From an uncultured Erythrobacter sp. (lineage in GTDB: Bacteria; Pseudomonadota; Alphaproteobacteria; Sphingomonadales; Sphingomonadaceae): a DNA stretch of 64,000 nt. Shown here piece by piece: positions 9,848 through 20,771 of this stretch; position 1 is the first letter of the stretch; each line of letters starts with the position of its first letter. The stretch covers positions 496,001-560,000 of the forward strand of contig CANNBH010000001.1 of the NCBI GenBank assembly GCA_947502815.1, in the 5' to 3' direction. Both the position numbers and the translations under genes were made by a program. Under the pieces are notes generated by a model that ran no database searches, was not told the origin of the DNA, and saw only the letters and a list, made by a program, of their open reading frames with translations.

Positions 9848-10623
9848 CGCGAGGCGCTTTCACCGCAGCCCTTGCACGCGGGGTCCTTGGCTATGGATAG
9901 GGTGCGCATACCCGGCTGCATTCCATCAAGAATGTGCAATTTGCCCCACATCGGCTGGCCAAAACGGCTAACCCCGGCCAGCAAAATCCGCACGGCCTGC
10001 ATCGCGGCAAAGCTGCCGGTCCAACCGGCCATGGCGCCCAGCATGCCGTCTTCGGCGCAGGTGTCGCAATCTTCCGCGTCAAAGGCGTCGCCCACGAAAC
10101 AGCGATAGCACGATTGGCCTGCCAAATGCCCTGCAAAGGCACCGACCTGCCCCTGAAAGCGGCCTACGGCGGCTGAAAGCAGCGGAACTCTCTCGGCAAC
10201 GCAAGCATCAGACACCGCGAGCCTGGTTGCAAAATTATCGGTGCCATCAAGCACCAGATCAGCCCCGGCAATCAATTCATGCGCAGTGTCGCCGGTGATC
10301 CGATTGTCGCTTAAGGTCACGTCCAATGCGTCGTCGAAATTGGCCAGCCACCTCCGCGCGCTTGTTGCCTTTCCGTGGCCCACATCGCGGGAAGTGAAAA
10401 TTGTTTGGCGTTGCAGATTGGAGGCGTCGACCACATCATCGTCAATAAGTGTGAAGCGCCCGATCCCCGCGCCTGCGAGATATTGCAATGCGGGCGAACC
10501 AATTCCGCCAAGCCCGATCACCGCAACATGCTTGCTTGCCAACGCGACCTGACCCGCGCCGCCAATTTCGGGCAACACAATGTGACGCGCAAATCGATCA
10601 AGGCGGGCAGGGGATAGGCTCAT
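9844..10623 (-). CDS. HesA/MoeB/ThiF family adenylyltransferase
   Basis: RFARHIVLPEIGGAGQ, GLGGIGSPALQYLAGAGIG, CxxC pairs. Confidence 0.92.
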   Translation of the reverse strand: MSLSPARLDRFARHIVLPEIGGAGQVALASKHVAVIGLGGIGSPALQYLAGAGIGRFTLIDDDVVDASNLQRQTIFTSRDVGHGKATSARRWLANFDDALDVTLSDNRITGDTAHELIAGADLVLDGTDNFATRLAVSDACVAERVPLLSAAVGRFQGQVGAFAGHLAGQSCYRCFVGDAFDAEDCDTCAEDGMLGAMAGWTGSFAAMQAVRILLAGVSRFGQPMWGKLHILDGMQPGMRTLSIAKDPACKGCGESASR

Positions 10624-11069
10624 GCTTGGTCCTTATTCTTGTCCAAATCGGCTATCGGGCGTTCCTGTGTGAACGCGCCAACGCCCCACCACCACAACAT
10701 CGCAATCACACCGCCTTTGACAGGTTGCAACATCGCGATGAGCATTATGATCGCAAGCGGTAGGATGATCGCGAGAGTGACCCATGCTGATAGTGCAAAG
10801 GTGCTAATCATCATGATCACGATCGGGGCGAGCAAATGGCCGACGACAAAGATACCGATATAAGCCGGGAAATCATCGGCCTGCTGCACCGACCAATCGT
10901 GCTGGCAGTGCGGGCAGTGATCAACCGGCTTTATCCAAGCATGAAACAGTTTCGCCTGCGCGCAACGTGGGCATTGCCCACGCAGGCCGCGCATCATCGT
11001 TGACAGCGCGGTGGCTGGCAGATCGATTGTGCCCTTTTCAGGAGCGGGACAAGGCTGTGGACTGGCCAT
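10620..11069 (-). CDS. DUF983 family membrane protein
   Basis: RGLRGQCPRCAQAKLF...CPHCQHDW with TM helices; ORF open to 11144, start MASPQPCP preferred. Confidence 0.8.
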   Translation of the reverse strand: MASPQPCPAPEKGTIDLPATALSTMMRGLRGQCPRCAQAKLFHAWIKPVDHCPHCQHDWSVQQADDFPAYIGIFVVGHLLAPIVIMMISTFALSAWVTLAIILPLAIIMLIAMLQPVKGGVIAMLWWWGVGAFTQERPIADLDKNKDQA

Positions 11070-11190
11070 GGAAAAGCTGTTGGCATTCTGCGCACACCCT
11101 GTCGACAGGCTTGTGCGTAAGCCTGAGGATAGGGTGTTGACCATATGTGGGTGAACGGGCCGGTCACGCGGGCCCGTTCGTGTTAGAAAT

Positions 11191-12651
11191 CTAGCTTTCC
11201 AATTGCCTCAAAAGGCTGCGCACATCGCCATCCATATCGGCATCACGGGTGCGCAAATCTTCGATCAGACGCACAGCGTGGATTACAGTCGAATGATCGC
11301 GGCCACCAAATTTGCGGCCAATCTCTGGATAGCTACGCGGTGTGAGCACTTTCGACAAATACATCGCAACCTGACGCGGACGAACAACGGCGCGTGCGCG
11401 GCGCTTTGACGACATTTCGCTGCGATCAATCCGATAGAACTGGCAAACCGTGCGCTGAATTTCATCAATGGTGATGCGCCGGCGATTGGCTGACAAAATG
11501 TCAGTCAATTGCTCTTCGGCGAGATTCAGCGACACTTCCTGACCCGTCAATTGAGCGTAAGCGATCAGCTTGTTCAGGCCGCCCACCAATTCACGAACAT
11601 TGCGCGTGATAGTCCGAGCGAGGAAATCGATCACATCCTCTGGCACGCTAAGCGGGGCAAAGCGTTGCAGTTTCGATTCGAGAATTTTCTTGCGCAATTC
11701 GATGTCGGCGGCCTGAATATCGGCCACCAAGCCCATCGACAGACGGCTGAGTAGGCGAGGTTCCACCCCGTCCAGCGCCTGCGGCGCGCGATCAGCAGCG
11801 AACACCAACCGTTTGCCTTCGGCAAGCAGCGCATCAATCGTATAAAGCAGCTCTTCTTGAGCCGATGCCTTGCCGATGATGAATTGAATGTCATCGACGA
11901 GCAGCAGATCAAAACTGCGCAGCCGTGCCTTAAACTCAATCATCTGATTGGCTTTGAGGGCTTGGACGAATTCCACCATGAAGCGTTCTGCAGAACAATA
12001 GAAAATCCGCGCACGTGGATGAGCTTGCAAGAAGCTATGCCCGATTGCGTGAAGCAGGTGCGTTTTGCCCTGTCCGGTCGCAGCTTTGAGATAGAGCGGT
12101 GAGAATTGCGGCTGTTCTGTCGCGGCCATGCGCTGTGCAGCGTTGCAGGCCAACACGTTCGCTTCGCCGGTAACAAAGGCGGCAAAGGTCAGCGATGGAT
12201 CAAGGCCGACCGAACTGGTGAAGCCCGCATCGCCGATTGTGCCTGCGGCGACGGCAATCGCGCTGGCGCCATCATTGGCGGGGCGCCGCCCATCATCCAG
12301 ACGCAATTCGGGCAATTGACGACGACCCGGGTGCACCTGGATATTCACATTGCGCACATCGCCGCGCACGATCTTCCAAGCCAGCTGAAGCCGGTCATGA
12401 AAGCGATCTTTCACCCAATTGGCGGAAAATTCGGTTGGCAAAAAGAGATCGAGCGTGCCGTTCTCTTTATTGATGCCGCCAACTTGGATCGGCTTGATCC
12501 ATTGGCTGTGCAATTGATGGCCCAGATCCTTGCGCAGCCCCTGGCTGATATCAGCCCAATCCGCTGCAAGGTTTACTGATTCGGCGTCTTCCATAAGATC
12601 ATCGTCCGAATTGCCGCGGCTGGTGCGCGCTTTGTTTATTTTGTGTGCCAT
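11191..12651 (-). CDS. dnaA: Chromosomal replication initiator DnaA
   Basis: AAA+ domain (LLVDDIQF), C-terminal GGRDHSTVIHAV signature. Confidence 0.96.
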   Translation of the reverse strand: MAHKINKARTSRGNSDDDLMEDAESVNLAADWADISQGLRKDLGHQLHSQWIKPIQVGGINKENGTLDLFLPTEFSANWVKDRFHDRLQLAWKIVRGDVRNVNIQVHPGRRQLPELRLDDGRRPANDGASAIAVAAGTIGDAGFTSSVGLDPSLTFAAFVTGEANVLACNAAQRMAATEQPQFSPLYLKAATGQGKTHLLHAIGHSFLQAHPRARIFYCSAERFMVEFVQALKANQMIEFKARLRSFDLLLVDDIQFIIGKASAQEELLYTIDALLAEGKRLVFAADRAPQALDGVEPRLLSRLSMGLVADIQAADIELRKKILESKLQRFAPLSVPEDVIDFLARTITRNVRELVGGLNKLIAYAQLTGQEVSLNLAEEQLTDILSANRRRITIDEIQRTVCQFYRIDRSEMSSKRRARAVVRPRQVAMYLSKVLTPRSYPEIGRKFGGRDHSTVIHAVRLIEDLRTRDADMDGDVRSLLRQLES

Positions 12652-13014
12652 GACCTTGCCGTCTCCCCCAACTCTGCTCGCTCCGGTATCTGCGACCCGG
12701 CAGCATTCTCTTCGTGCGCTTCAGACAAAACTATCCCTGTCCCACGAAAGCGATTTTCGTAGAGTTTCGTCGTCGTCTAAACTGTATGACGCCCGGGCTG
12801 TCCCGCCCCGGTGTGATCTAACTAAAGAGAGGATCGCGGCTGGGCGCAAGCGCGGAATTGCAATAAAACCGAAATATTATTGTTGACTCGCCTCAACCCC
12901 GCAGGCGTCCGTTCAAGTGTTTGTTTTAACAAAATTTTCACCATTTAGGGGGTGCGAATCGTTGGGATTCCAAGCATTTGCGATTGGCGGTGCCCTGCGC
13001 ATGGGGCGCAAAAG

Positions 13015-13046
13015 AAAAGGGCCCTGCCAATTGGCAAAGCCCTTTT
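13015..13046 (-). terminator. Rho-independent terminator downstream of rpsT
   Basis: AAAAGGGC...GCCCTTTT stem with inner TGCCAATTGGCA palindrome. Confidence 0.75.
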
Positions 13047-13127
13047 CCAGATTTCGTGACCTTACCCTACGGAACTCTACCTAGCATTTCGCAGGTAAAT
13101 TCGCGCTGGGATCGCGAATCGGTCGAA

Positions 13128-13388
13128 TCAGAGAGCGGCAATCCGCTTTGACAGGCGCGACATTTTCCGCGCGACCGTATTCTTGTGCATCACACCGCGT
13201 GCAACGCCGCGGGCGAGTTCAGGTTGTGCCGCTTTAAGAGCGTCGGCAGCGGCTGATTTGTCGCCAGCTTCGCATGCGGCTTCGACCTTCTTCACGAAAC
13301 CGCGAATGCGGCTTACGCGGGCGCCGTTGATTTCGGCTCGGGCGTTGTTGCGACGGATGCGCTTACGGGCTTGCGGCGAATTGGCCAT
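13128..13388 (-). CDS. rpsT: 30S ribosomal protein S20
   Basis: [29 protein letters not shown]..; start inside the longer ORF 13128..13823. Confidence 0.96.
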   Translation of the reverse strand: MANSPQARKRIRRNNARAEINGARVSRIRGFVKKVEAACEAGDKSAAADALKAAQPELARGVARGVMHKNTVARKMSRLSKRIAAL

Positions 13389-13521
13389 ATCTGTGTCTGT
13401 CTCGCGTTTGGTTCTGGCCGCGCAGAAGCGACCGGTAAGAATCATATGTGTTCGAAAACGGCGATTTACCGCCGGAAAGCAGCGCGCATAGTCGGCGGGC
13501 TTCGTTAGGTCAAGGATTCGC

Positions 13522-14337
13522 TTACTTCTGGCACTTGGCGCAATACCATGTGCTGCGCCCGCCTTGGGCGATCCGGCGGATGATTCCGCCGTCATTGCGG
13601 CGGCAGGTTTCATCCGTTCGGCCATAGACATCAAAACGCGTGGCGAAATATCCCAGCTCTCCATCAGGGGCGGCATAATCACGCAGAGATGATCCTCCGT
13701 CCTTGATAGAAGCCTCCAACACTTCGCGAATGATCGGAACGAGGCGCTCCAATTGGGGCCGCGTGACTTTTCCGCCTGCTTTAGTTGGATGGATGCCCGC
13801 CCGCCATAAGGCCTCGCAGACATAGATATTGCCCAGCCCAGCGACGATCCGCTGATCGAGCAAGCACAGTTTGATGGCCTGTGTTTTGCCCTTAAGCGCG
13901 GTTTTTAGGTGCTGAGCGGAAAGCCCTGGTCCCAAGGGCTCTGGCCCTAGGCCGGCGAATTGAGGCCAGGTGTCCAGCGCATCGCTATCAATGAGATCAA
14001 CCGATCCGAATCGGCGCGGATCGCACAGCGCGAATTGATGATCCGCCGTTTCAAGAATCATGTGGTCGTGCTTGTCCGGCTCTTCCGGGTCGATCCGCCA
14101 CCGCCCACTCATGCCAAGGTGGAAAATCAGCGTCGATCCGCGATCCACATGGATAAGGCCATATTTCGCGCGCCGGGAAAGGCCGGTGACCCGCGCTCCT
14201 GTCATCACCTGTATCAGGTCAGGCGGAAAGGGGCGGCGCAGATTGGGGCGGTTCAGCACGACCCGCTCCACCCGCTCGCCATCCATAAACCGCGCAAGGC
14301 CGCGCACCGTTGTTTCGACTTCTGGTAATTCAGGCAT
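13522..14337 (-). CDS. mutM: Formamidopyrimidine-DNA glycosylase
   Basis: [15 protein letters not shown]-terminus, C-terminal zinc finger. Confidence 0.97.
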   Translation of the reverse strand: MPELPEVETTVRGLARFMDGERVERVVLNRPNLRRPFPPDLIQVMTGARVTGLSRRAKYGLIHVDRGSTLIFHLGMSGRWRIDPEEPDKHDHMILETADHQFALCDPRRFGSVDLIDSDALDTWPQFAGLGPEPLGPGLSAQHLKTALKGKTQAIKLCLLDQRIVAGLGNIYVCEALWRAGIHPTKAGGKVTRPQLERLVPIIREVLEASIKDGGSSLRDYAAPDGELGYFATRFDVYGRTDETCRRNDGGIIRRIAQGGRSTWYCAKCQK

Positions 14338-14446
14338 AGGCGTTGGGCTCTGTCGTGAAGCAGGCTCTGGCCGCCCGCTTTGTGCGAAGTAAAGAAGCGC
14401 TCTAACACTCTAGGCGAGCGCCGCAATTGCCTCTAGAGCGCAGACC

Positions 14447-15211
14447 ATGACTCAAAGCAGCACAAACGCAGAAGAAACCGTCTCCTTCGGCTATGAACAA
14501 GTCGCCCCCGACGAAAAGACCCGGCGCGTGGGCGAGGTCTTCACCAGTGTGGCCAAGAAATACGACATTATGAACGATGCGATGTCGCTGGGCATGCATC
14601 GCGGTTGGAAAGACCGCTTTGTCAAACGGGTTAAACCGCAGGCGGGCGAACGCATTCTTGATATGGCTGGCGGCACGGGCGATATTGCCTTTCGAATGGC
14701 GGATCGCGGCGCGGACATCACCGTGGCAGACATCAATCAAGATATGCTGGATGTCGGCGCAGAGCGCGCGATGGAACGGGCCGAGACGCCGGACACGGGC
14801 AGTCTCGTCTTTACCTGCCAGAACGCCGAAGAGGTCGATTTTGCCAGCAATTCCTTTGATGCCTACACGATTGTATTCGGCATCCGGAACGTGACGTTCA
14901 AGGACAAGGCTCTGGCCGAAGCGCACCGTGTTTTGCGGCCTGGCGGGCGGTTCTATTGCATGGAATTTTCGACCACCGAGTGGACCGGCTTTAAGGAAAT
15001 TTACGACGTGTATTCGGACAAGCTGCTGCCCCGCATGGGACAGGCGATCGCCGGAGATGCGGACAGCTATCGTTACCTCGTCGAATCAATCCGCAAGTTC
15101 CCTAAGATGGGCGAATTTCAAAGCATGATCCGCGAAGCCGGGTTCGTGAACACCAAGGTGGAGAGCATTCTGGGCGGCGCAGTAGCCATTCATTCCGGGT
15201 GGAAAATATAG
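14447..15211 (+). CDS. ubiE: Ubiquinone/menaquinone biosynthesis methyltransferase
   Basis: VFTSVAKKYDIMNDAMSLGMHRGWKD; GIRNV motif. Confidence 0.96.
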   Translation: MTQSSTNAEETVSFGYEQVAPDEKTRRVGEVFTSVAKKYDIMNDAMSLGMHRGWKDRFVKRVKPQAGERILDMAGGTGDIAFRMADRGADITVADINQDMLDVGAERAMERAETPDTGSLVFTCQNAEEVDFASNSFDAYTIVFGIRNVTFKDKALAEAHRVLRPGGRFYCMEFSTTEWTGFKEIYDVYSDKLLPRMGQAIAGDADSYRYLVESIRKFPKMGEFQSMIREAGFVNTKVESILGGAVAIHSGWKI

Positions 15212-15215
15212 GCTC

Positions 15216-16775
15216 GTGACCACATCAGCGACGCATATGTTCCGCCTCGCGCACTGGGGGATCACCCTTGCGCGGCGCCGTGCATTGGTAGGCATTGAAG
15301 ACGATCCCAATGCACCTGCGCCGGTAAAGCGGTTGGCACGGATCGCGCGGCTTGCGACGTTTACGGGCAAATCTGGGCATCGCGATTATGCTGGCGCGTT
15401 TCGCGCCATCGGCCCTGCTGCGATAAAACTTGGCCAATCGCTTGCCACCCGGCCTGATCTGGTGGGCGAGGAAGCGGCGCAAAACCTGCTGAGCCTGCAA
15501 GACGATCTGCCGCCTGTTCCATTTTCTCAGATCGAGGAACAGATAACAGCGACATTTGATCAACCGATCGACACTTTGTTCGCGCATATTGATCCCGTGC
15601 CAGTCGGCGCGGCTTCCATTGCGCAGGTTCATAAAGCGACCACGACGGATGGTCGCACCGTGGCAGTCAAAGTGCTGCGCCCGGGCATTCGGGAGAAATT
15701 CGCAGCGGATATTGAGACCTACGAATGGGCGGCTGCTCATGTCGAGGCAATGGGCGGGGAAGCGACTCGCCTGCGCCCACGTCTGACCATCGCCAATTTC
15801 AAACGCTGGTCCTTTTCCGAATTGGATCTGCGCCGTGAAGCGGCATCGGCCAGTGAGCTTGCCGAAGATATGGCGGGCGTTGGCGGATATCGAATCCCCG
15901 ATATTGATTGGGACCGAACAAACGGACGTGTTCTGACGATTGAATGGGTCGATGGCATTAAAATTTCGCGCCGCGACGATTTACTGGCGCAAGGGCACGA
16001 TCTCAACGCAATCGCCAATCGGCTGGTGCTCAGTTTCCTGACTCAAGCGATCAGCGCCGGTTTCTTTCATGCCGACATGCATCAGGGCAATTTGTTCATC
16101 GAAAAAGACGGCACCATCGTGGCGATTGATTTCGGCATTATGGGCCGGATTGATCGGCGCGCTCGGCAATGGCTCGCAGAAATTCTGTATGGATTGACGA
16201 CAGGCAATTACAAACGGGTCGCGGAAATCCATTTCGAAGCGCAATATGTACCGAGCCATCATTCGGTTGGAGAATTCGCGACCGCTCTGCGTGCTGTGGG
16301 GGAGCCGATGCGCGGCAAACCGGTCAGTGAACTTAGCGTTGGACAAATGCTCGATGGCTTGTTCGCGATCACCCGTGATTTTGACATGCAGACACAACCG
16401 CATTTGCTGCTGCTGCAAAAAACCATGGTCATGGTTGAAGGGATCGCGACGCAGCTTAATCCCCAAATCAACATGTGGGACACGTCGGGCCCGTATGTGC
16501 GCGATTGGATCCGTGATGAATTGGGGCCAGAATCGGCGGTGGCTGACCGGCTTAAAGAAGACGCGCAGACGTTGTTCCGCCTGCCCGATCTAATCCGCCG
16601 TATCGAAGAGCGTTTCCCAGCCAAAGGCGGTGCGCCCGAAGCGGCGCCGCTTCCTGAGATTCCATTGCTCACAGACAAGCGTGAACGCAGCGGTGGCGGC
16701 TGGCTGGGATATTTTATCGCCGGTGCAGCAGGTGCCGGCGCGCTCTGGGGTGCTGGCCTGTTGGGCTGGATTTAG
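15216..16775 (+). CDS. ubiB: UbiB/ABC1 family atypical kinase
   Basis: AAIKLGQSLATRPD (KxGQ), FHADMHQGN, VAIDFGIMG. Confidence 0.94.
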   Translation: MTTSATHMFRLAHWGITLARRRALVGIEDDPNAPAPVKRLARIARLATFTGKSGHRDYAGAFRAIGPAAIKLGQSLATRPDLVGEEAAQNLLSLQDDLPPVPFSQIEEQITATFDQPIDTLFAHIDPVPVGAASIAQVHKATTTDGRTVAVKVLRPGIREKFAADIETYEWAAAHVEAMGGEATRLRPRLTIANFKRWSFSELDLRREAASASELAEDMAGVGGYRIPDIDWDRTNGRVLTIEWVDGIKISRRDDLLAQGHDLNAIANRLVLSFLTQAISAGFFHADMHQGNLFIEKDGTIVAIDFGIMGRIDRRARQWLAEILYGLTTGNYKRVAEIHFEAQYVPSHHSVGEFATALRAVGEPMRGKPVSELSVGQMLDGLFAITRDFDMQTQPHLLLLQKTMVMVEGIATQLNPQINMWDTSGPYVRDWIRDELGPESAVADRLKEDAQTLFRLPDLIRRIEERFPAKGGAPEAAPLPEIPLLTDKRERSGGGWLGYFIAGAAGAGALWGAGLLGWI

Positions 16776-17167
16776 GCCGATTGGCTATGGGCGCGATCTG
16801 GCAAGACCCGCGCGCCAATCAAGCCAAGCACACCGAGCAAGAGCTCAACCGCCATTGGCTCCACAAAGCCGCCGAATTCGCCGTAGATCGTGAAGGATAC
16901 AATCCGCGCCGCCAGCGTGACGAGCATTAAGGCCGCGCCTATAATTAGTGGATCGCTGCGCCGGGCCAATGCGCCCCAGATGAAACAGGCGCCACCAACA
17001 CCGAAAAATGCTGTGAAATCAGAGCGGACTGAGGTGAGGCCATGCGCGCCTTCAACGGCCAATCCAAAGTCCGCGCCGGCCGTCACTGGGTCAGTCAAAA
17101 AGCCAAAGCCAAGCGACAACAGCAAAAGTCCGCCCAAGGTGAGCGCGATGCGCAATGCCAAATCCAT
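16772..17167 (-). CDS. Small integral membrane protein (DUF4345-like)
   Basis: Four predicted TM helices, start MDLALRIALTL; family guess only. Confidence 0.6.
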   Translation of the reverse strand: MDLALRIALTLGGLLLLSLGFGFLTDPVTAGADFGLAVEGAHGLTSVRSDFTAFFGVGGACFIWGALARRSDPLIIGAALMLVTLAARIVSFTIYGEFGGFVEPMAVELLLGVLGLIGARVLPDRAHSQSA

Positions 17168-17329
17168 GAAAATTCCCCTCTCTCGCGATCTTATGACGAG
17201 AGGCCGCCATAAGCACAATCTTAACCATCGGATCGCTAGGCAACCTTGGGAAAAACCATGGGTTGGCGATATCACAGTGGGACGCTAGGACGGCGGGAAC
17301 GTGCGGAGGATCAAACGCACGCTTGAGGA

Positions 17330-19060
17330 GTGAATGGGACGATGAGCAAAGCGGAGCCAAAGGTGGTCTTGCCAAAGGTTCTATTGGTGGTGGGCGGCGG
17401 AATCGCAGCCTACAAATCCTGCGAGCTTGTGCGGTTGATACGCAAGGGCGGAGCCGATGTGACTTGCGTCGTCACTAAGGGCGGCCAGCAGTTTGTGACG
17501 CCCATGTCGCTCGCCGCGCTGAGCGAAAATCAGGTCCACACCAGCCTCTTCGATCTCAAGAATGAAGTTGAGATGGGACATATCGAATTGTCACGCGAAG
17601 CTGACCTTGTCGTCGTGTGCCCTGCGACCGCCGACCTGATGGCCAAAATGGCCGCAGGCATTGCCGATGATTTGGCGACCACCCTGCTGTTGGCGACCAA
17701 CAAGCCCGTGCTCGCTGTTCCAGCAATGAATGTGAAGATGTGGGAACACGCCTCAACCCAGCGCAATGTCGATGCGCTGAATGAAGCGGGCGTCACCGTT
17801 ATGCACCCTGATGAAGGCGCGATGGCATGCGGCGAATTTGGCTATGGCAGGCTGCCAGAACCCGGCGCAATCTGGGCCGCAATCGCGGGCCAACTGGGTC
17901 TTGAAGTTGAGGAAGTCCCTCTTGTTCCAGCGAATGACGGTATGGAAGCGCTCGAACCCGACAATGAAGGCGCTGAGGATGGCGCTGGATTGGATTCAGG
18001 CGGTGGCGGCCTAGGCGGATTGCTATCTAAAATCATTCCGCGTTCCACTGCCAAACGCAGCGCCGATGAAGTTGACGCCGATCTAGACGGGGAAATACCC
18101 GAGGACACCGAAGCAGCGGAATTGATCGAAGACGAAGATATCGAGTTCAATCCCGACCTCGAGGGCTCGCCGCTCGCCAGCAAAGGGGCTGGCAAAGCCG
18201 CCCCGCCGATGGACCCAGACGCCATCAATCACGAGGTTGATGACCGCAAATTGGCGCCCGAGCCGATCGAAGAGCCCGACGAAGAAAAAGCCGAGCCCGC
18301 GCCGCCCGCGCGAAAAATCGCTGCTAAGAAGGCCGCTTCGGCCAAAGCTCAATCCATTGAAGCCGATGAGGCCGAGATTGAAGGCATTATCGCTGACAGC
18401 GCGCATCAACCGCTCGATGGGCGGCATGTGCTGGTGACCGCAGGCCCGACTTGGGAATCGATTGATCCCGTCCGTTACATCGCCAATCGATCCAGCGGCA
18501 AACAAGGCTTTGCCATTGCCGCGGCTGTTGCTGCATTGGGAGCAGAAGTGACGCTGGTCGCAGGCCCGGTTTCGCTCAAAACGCCGGATGGGGTGACCCG
18601 GATCGACGTTGAAAGCGCAGAGGAAATGTCCACCGCGGTGAAGCGCGCCTTGCCGTGTGATGTTGCCGTTATGGTGGCGGCGGTCGCAGATTGGCGGCCC
18701 AAAGAATACCGCGACGAAAAGATCAAAAAGCGCGGATCGGCTCCGCCTGCTTTGATGCTGACCGAAAATCCCGACATCCTCACCAACCTTGCAGCTGGTT
18801 CGAACCGGCCTGAATTGGTGATCGGCTTTGCTGCGGAAACCGACAGCGTGCTCGACAACGCTAAGAAGAAGCGCAAGCGCAAAACCTGTGATTGGATTGT
18901 GGCCAACGATGTTTCCGGCGATGTGATGGGCGGCGAAGACAACCGCGTTCATATCGTCAGCGGCGACGGCGTCGAAAGCCTCGACAAAATGCCTAAGGGC
19001 GAAGTTGCGATGGCATTGGCTGAGCGTATCGCGGCAAAATTGGCAGAGGACGGCGCGTGA
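17330..19060 (+). CDS. coaBC: Phosphopantothenoylcysteine decarboxylase / phosphopantothenate-cysteine ligase with long interdomain insertion
   Basis: CoaC motifs ([24 protein letters not shown]) and CoaB motifs ([27 protein letters not shown]). Confidence 0.94.
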   Translation: MNGTMSKAEPKVVLPKVLLVVGGGIAAYKSCELVRLIRKGGADVTCVVTKGGQQFVTPMSLAALSENQVHTSLFDLKNEVEMGHIELSREADLVVVCPATADLMAKMAAGIADDLATTLLLATNKPVLAVPAMNVKMWEHASTQRNVDALNEAGVTVMHPDEGAMACGEFGYGRLPEPGAIWAAIAGQLGLEVEEVPLVPANDGMEALEPDNEGAEDGAGLDSGGGGLGGLLSKIIPRSTAKRSADEVDADLDGEIPEDTEAAELIEDEDIEFNPDLEGSPLASKGAGKAAPPMDPDAINHEVDDRKLAPEPIEEPDEEKAEPAPPARKIAAKKAASAKAQSIEADEAEIEGIIADSAHQPLDGRHVLVTAGPTWESIDPVRYIANRSSGKQGFAIAAAVAALGAEVTLVAGPVSLKTPDGVTRIDVESAEEMSTAVKRALPCDVAVMVAAVADWRPKEYRDEKIKKRGSAPPALMLTENPDILTNLAAGSNRPELVIGFAAETDSVLDNAKKKRKRKTCDWIVANDVSGDVMGGEDNRVHIVSGDGVESLDKMPKGEVAMALAERIAAKLAEDGA

Positions 19061-19509
19061 ACGTTGCAGTCGAAGTGAAGCGCCTGCCGCACGGCGTAGG
19101 CCTCCAGCTTCCCGCATATGCCACCGCTGGCGCAGCCGGCATGGATGTGGTGAGCGCAGAAGACACCACGATTTCGCCGGGCGCCCGCCATGCGATCGCG
19201 ACCGGTTTGGCCGTGGCGATCCCGCAAGGATTTGAGATTCAGGTTCGCCCGCGTTCTGGCCTTGCGTTCAAACACGGCATCACCGTCCCCAACACTCCCG
19301 GCACAATCGACAGCGATTATCGTGGCGAGTTGAAAGTGCTGCTCATCAACCATGGCGACGCAGACTTTGTCATCGCGCGTGGGGACCGGGTGGCGCAATT
19401 GGTTGTCGCGCCTGTCGTTCAGGCAGCATTTGTCGAAGTTGAAGAATTGGATTCGACCCAGCGCGGTGAGGGCGGTTTTGGCTCCACAGGCGGGCACGCG
19501 GGGCTTTAG
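19057..19509 (+). CDS. dut: dUTP diphosphatase
   Basis: [32 protein letters not shown]-terminal [10 protein letters not shown]. Confidence 0.97.
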   Translation: MNVAVEVKRLPHGVGLQLPAYATAGAAGMDVVSAEDTTISPGARHAIATGLAVAIPQGFEIQVRPRSGLAFKHGITVPNTPGTIDSDYRGELKVLLINHGDADFVIARGDRVAQLVVAPVVQAAFVEVEELDSTQRGEGGFGSTGGHAGL

Positions 19510-19985
19510 TCTTCTGCTTTGCGCAGGTCCGGAGTCGGTACAGCTCCCCAACCCCAACCCATTGAACGCTGATCAAATCTAAATGCATGGTGAAGGTCCC
19601 ATGCTCTGGTGGCTACGCGATTGCCTTCGTCGTCGACGAGCACATAGATAACTACCTTATCTCCGATTTCGGCCTCGAGAAGGCTGGGATGATTACCGCA
19701 AATGACAACAATGCGATTATAGCTAAATCCGATGGACCCATTCAGCTCTGGACCAAAAAGGGTTTCAAGAACAATTGCTTTGGCTTCCCAAGCCAAAGCG
19801 CCGGGTTCCGCTTGTCCTTGGTCGCCAATTGCGGTGATTTCGGCGGAGACTACGTTTCCAATCCTGCCGCTGACATATTCGGCTTCGATCACTGAGAAGC
19901 TTTGCGTTGCTGGTCTGCATGCTTGTGAAGCAGCTGGGGCAAGAAGGGTCGTTAGCCCTAAAAAGACAGAGAGTTGTGCACGCAT
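19506..19985 (-). CDS. Hypothetical secreted Cys-containing protein
   Basis: Signal peptide ending ASQAC; 159 aa, convergent with dut. Confidence 0.6.
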   Translation of the reverse strand: MRAQLSVFLGLTTLLAPAASQACRPATQSFSVIEAEYVSGRIGNVVSAEITAIGDQGQAEPGALAWEAKAIVLETLFGPELNGSIGFSYNRIVVICGNHPSLLEAEIGDKVVIYVLVDDEGNRVATRAWDLHHAFRFDQRSMGWGWGAVPTPDLRKAED

Positions 19986-20020
19986 TCCTGCCTATTGCCC
20001 GGTCCCGTCTGAACATATCT

Positions 20021-20056
20021 TAAATAAAAAAGGCGGCGCAGATCCCTCGCGCCGCC
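20021..20056 (-). terminator. Terminator downstream of DUF4136 lipoprotein gene
   Basis: GGCGGCGC/GCGCCGCC stem followed on the minus strand by TTTTTTATTT. Confidence 0.75.
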
Positions 20057-20087
20057 CCGTCCCGTCCAAGGGATGTTTGTTTTGCGC

Positions 20088-20771
20088 TTAGTTCGCTGCG
20101 CGAACGCTCTTGCCGTCTTCGCGAATTGTGATCCGCAAAGTTTCGCCCGAATTGCCGGGGAAATCGGTGAAGATCGCGTCCACGAGGTTTGGCACAAGTG
20201 CCTGCAATCGGTTGGAGCGTGAGACTGCCTGCGCTTGACCTTCGAACAGGCGTTCGCCGGTGGCGGTGTTGTCGATCTTCATCTCAACTCCGCTGGTGTA
20301 CACGGTGTAGCTGCGCACTTGCGGCCCTGCGAGCCATGGATCGTAGAAACCAAAGGCATAGCTGCGGCGGAAACCGCGACCGCGAAAACCACCCCAAGGG
20401 CCAAAGAATGGATCGGCGTTGAGGCCAGTAGAGCGGACCCGTTCGCGGCCATTATCGACATCATAGTCGAACCGCACGAGCAGGGTAGCCGCCTCTGGCG
20501 CAGCCGATTCGATATAGCCAAGCTCTGCCATTTCAGCGGCAACCAGATCAGCATAAAGCGCAAATTCCAAACCACCGGCAAGCGCTGGATCTTCGGCGAC
20601 AACGGCAAAGGTTTGCCCTTGCGGCGCAGGAAGCTGCGATTGGAACCGCGACACGTCTGCATTGAAGGAAGGTGCGCAGGCCGAAAGGCCGATGGCAATC
20701 GCTCCGGCCAATCCTAGGCGGGCGATACGAGTCGTGATCGGTGAACGTGGGGTCATAATGGGATTGTTCAT
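20088..20771 (-). CDS. DUF4136 domain lipoprotein
   Basis: Lipobox LSACAPSFNADVSRF; YTSGVEMKIDNTATGERLFEGQA. Confidence 0.8.
   Translation of the reverse strand: MNNPIMTPRSPITTRIARLGLAGAIAIGLSACAPSFNADVSRFQSQLPAPQGQTFAVVAEDPALAGGLEFALYADLVAAEMAELGYIESAAPEAATLLVRFDYDVDNGRERVRSTGLNADPFFGPWGGFRGRGFRRSYAFGFYDPWLAGPQVRSYTVYTSGVEMKIDNTATGERLFEGQAQAVSRSNRLQALVPNLVDAIFTDFPGNSGETLRITIREDGKSVRAAN

Noticed and set aside
11153-11179. GAACGGGCC/GGCCCGTTC hairpin downstream of dnaA
   Set aside because: 9-bp stem but no T-tract on the minus strand; too weak to call a terminator with confidence.
12652-13127. Possible oriC upstream of dnaA
   Set aside because: AT-rich patches and TTGTTttAACAA seen, but no clear cluster of TTATCCACA-like DnaA boxes; in alphaproteobacteria oriC is often not next to dnaA.
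13389-13823. N-terminal extension of the rpsT ORF
   Set aside because: The extension overlaps the mutM 3' end region; S20 clearly begins at [10 protein letters not shown].
18083-19117. 344-aa minus-strand ORF
   Set aside because: Antisense to coaBC; no recognisable domain and typical high-GC shadow composition.
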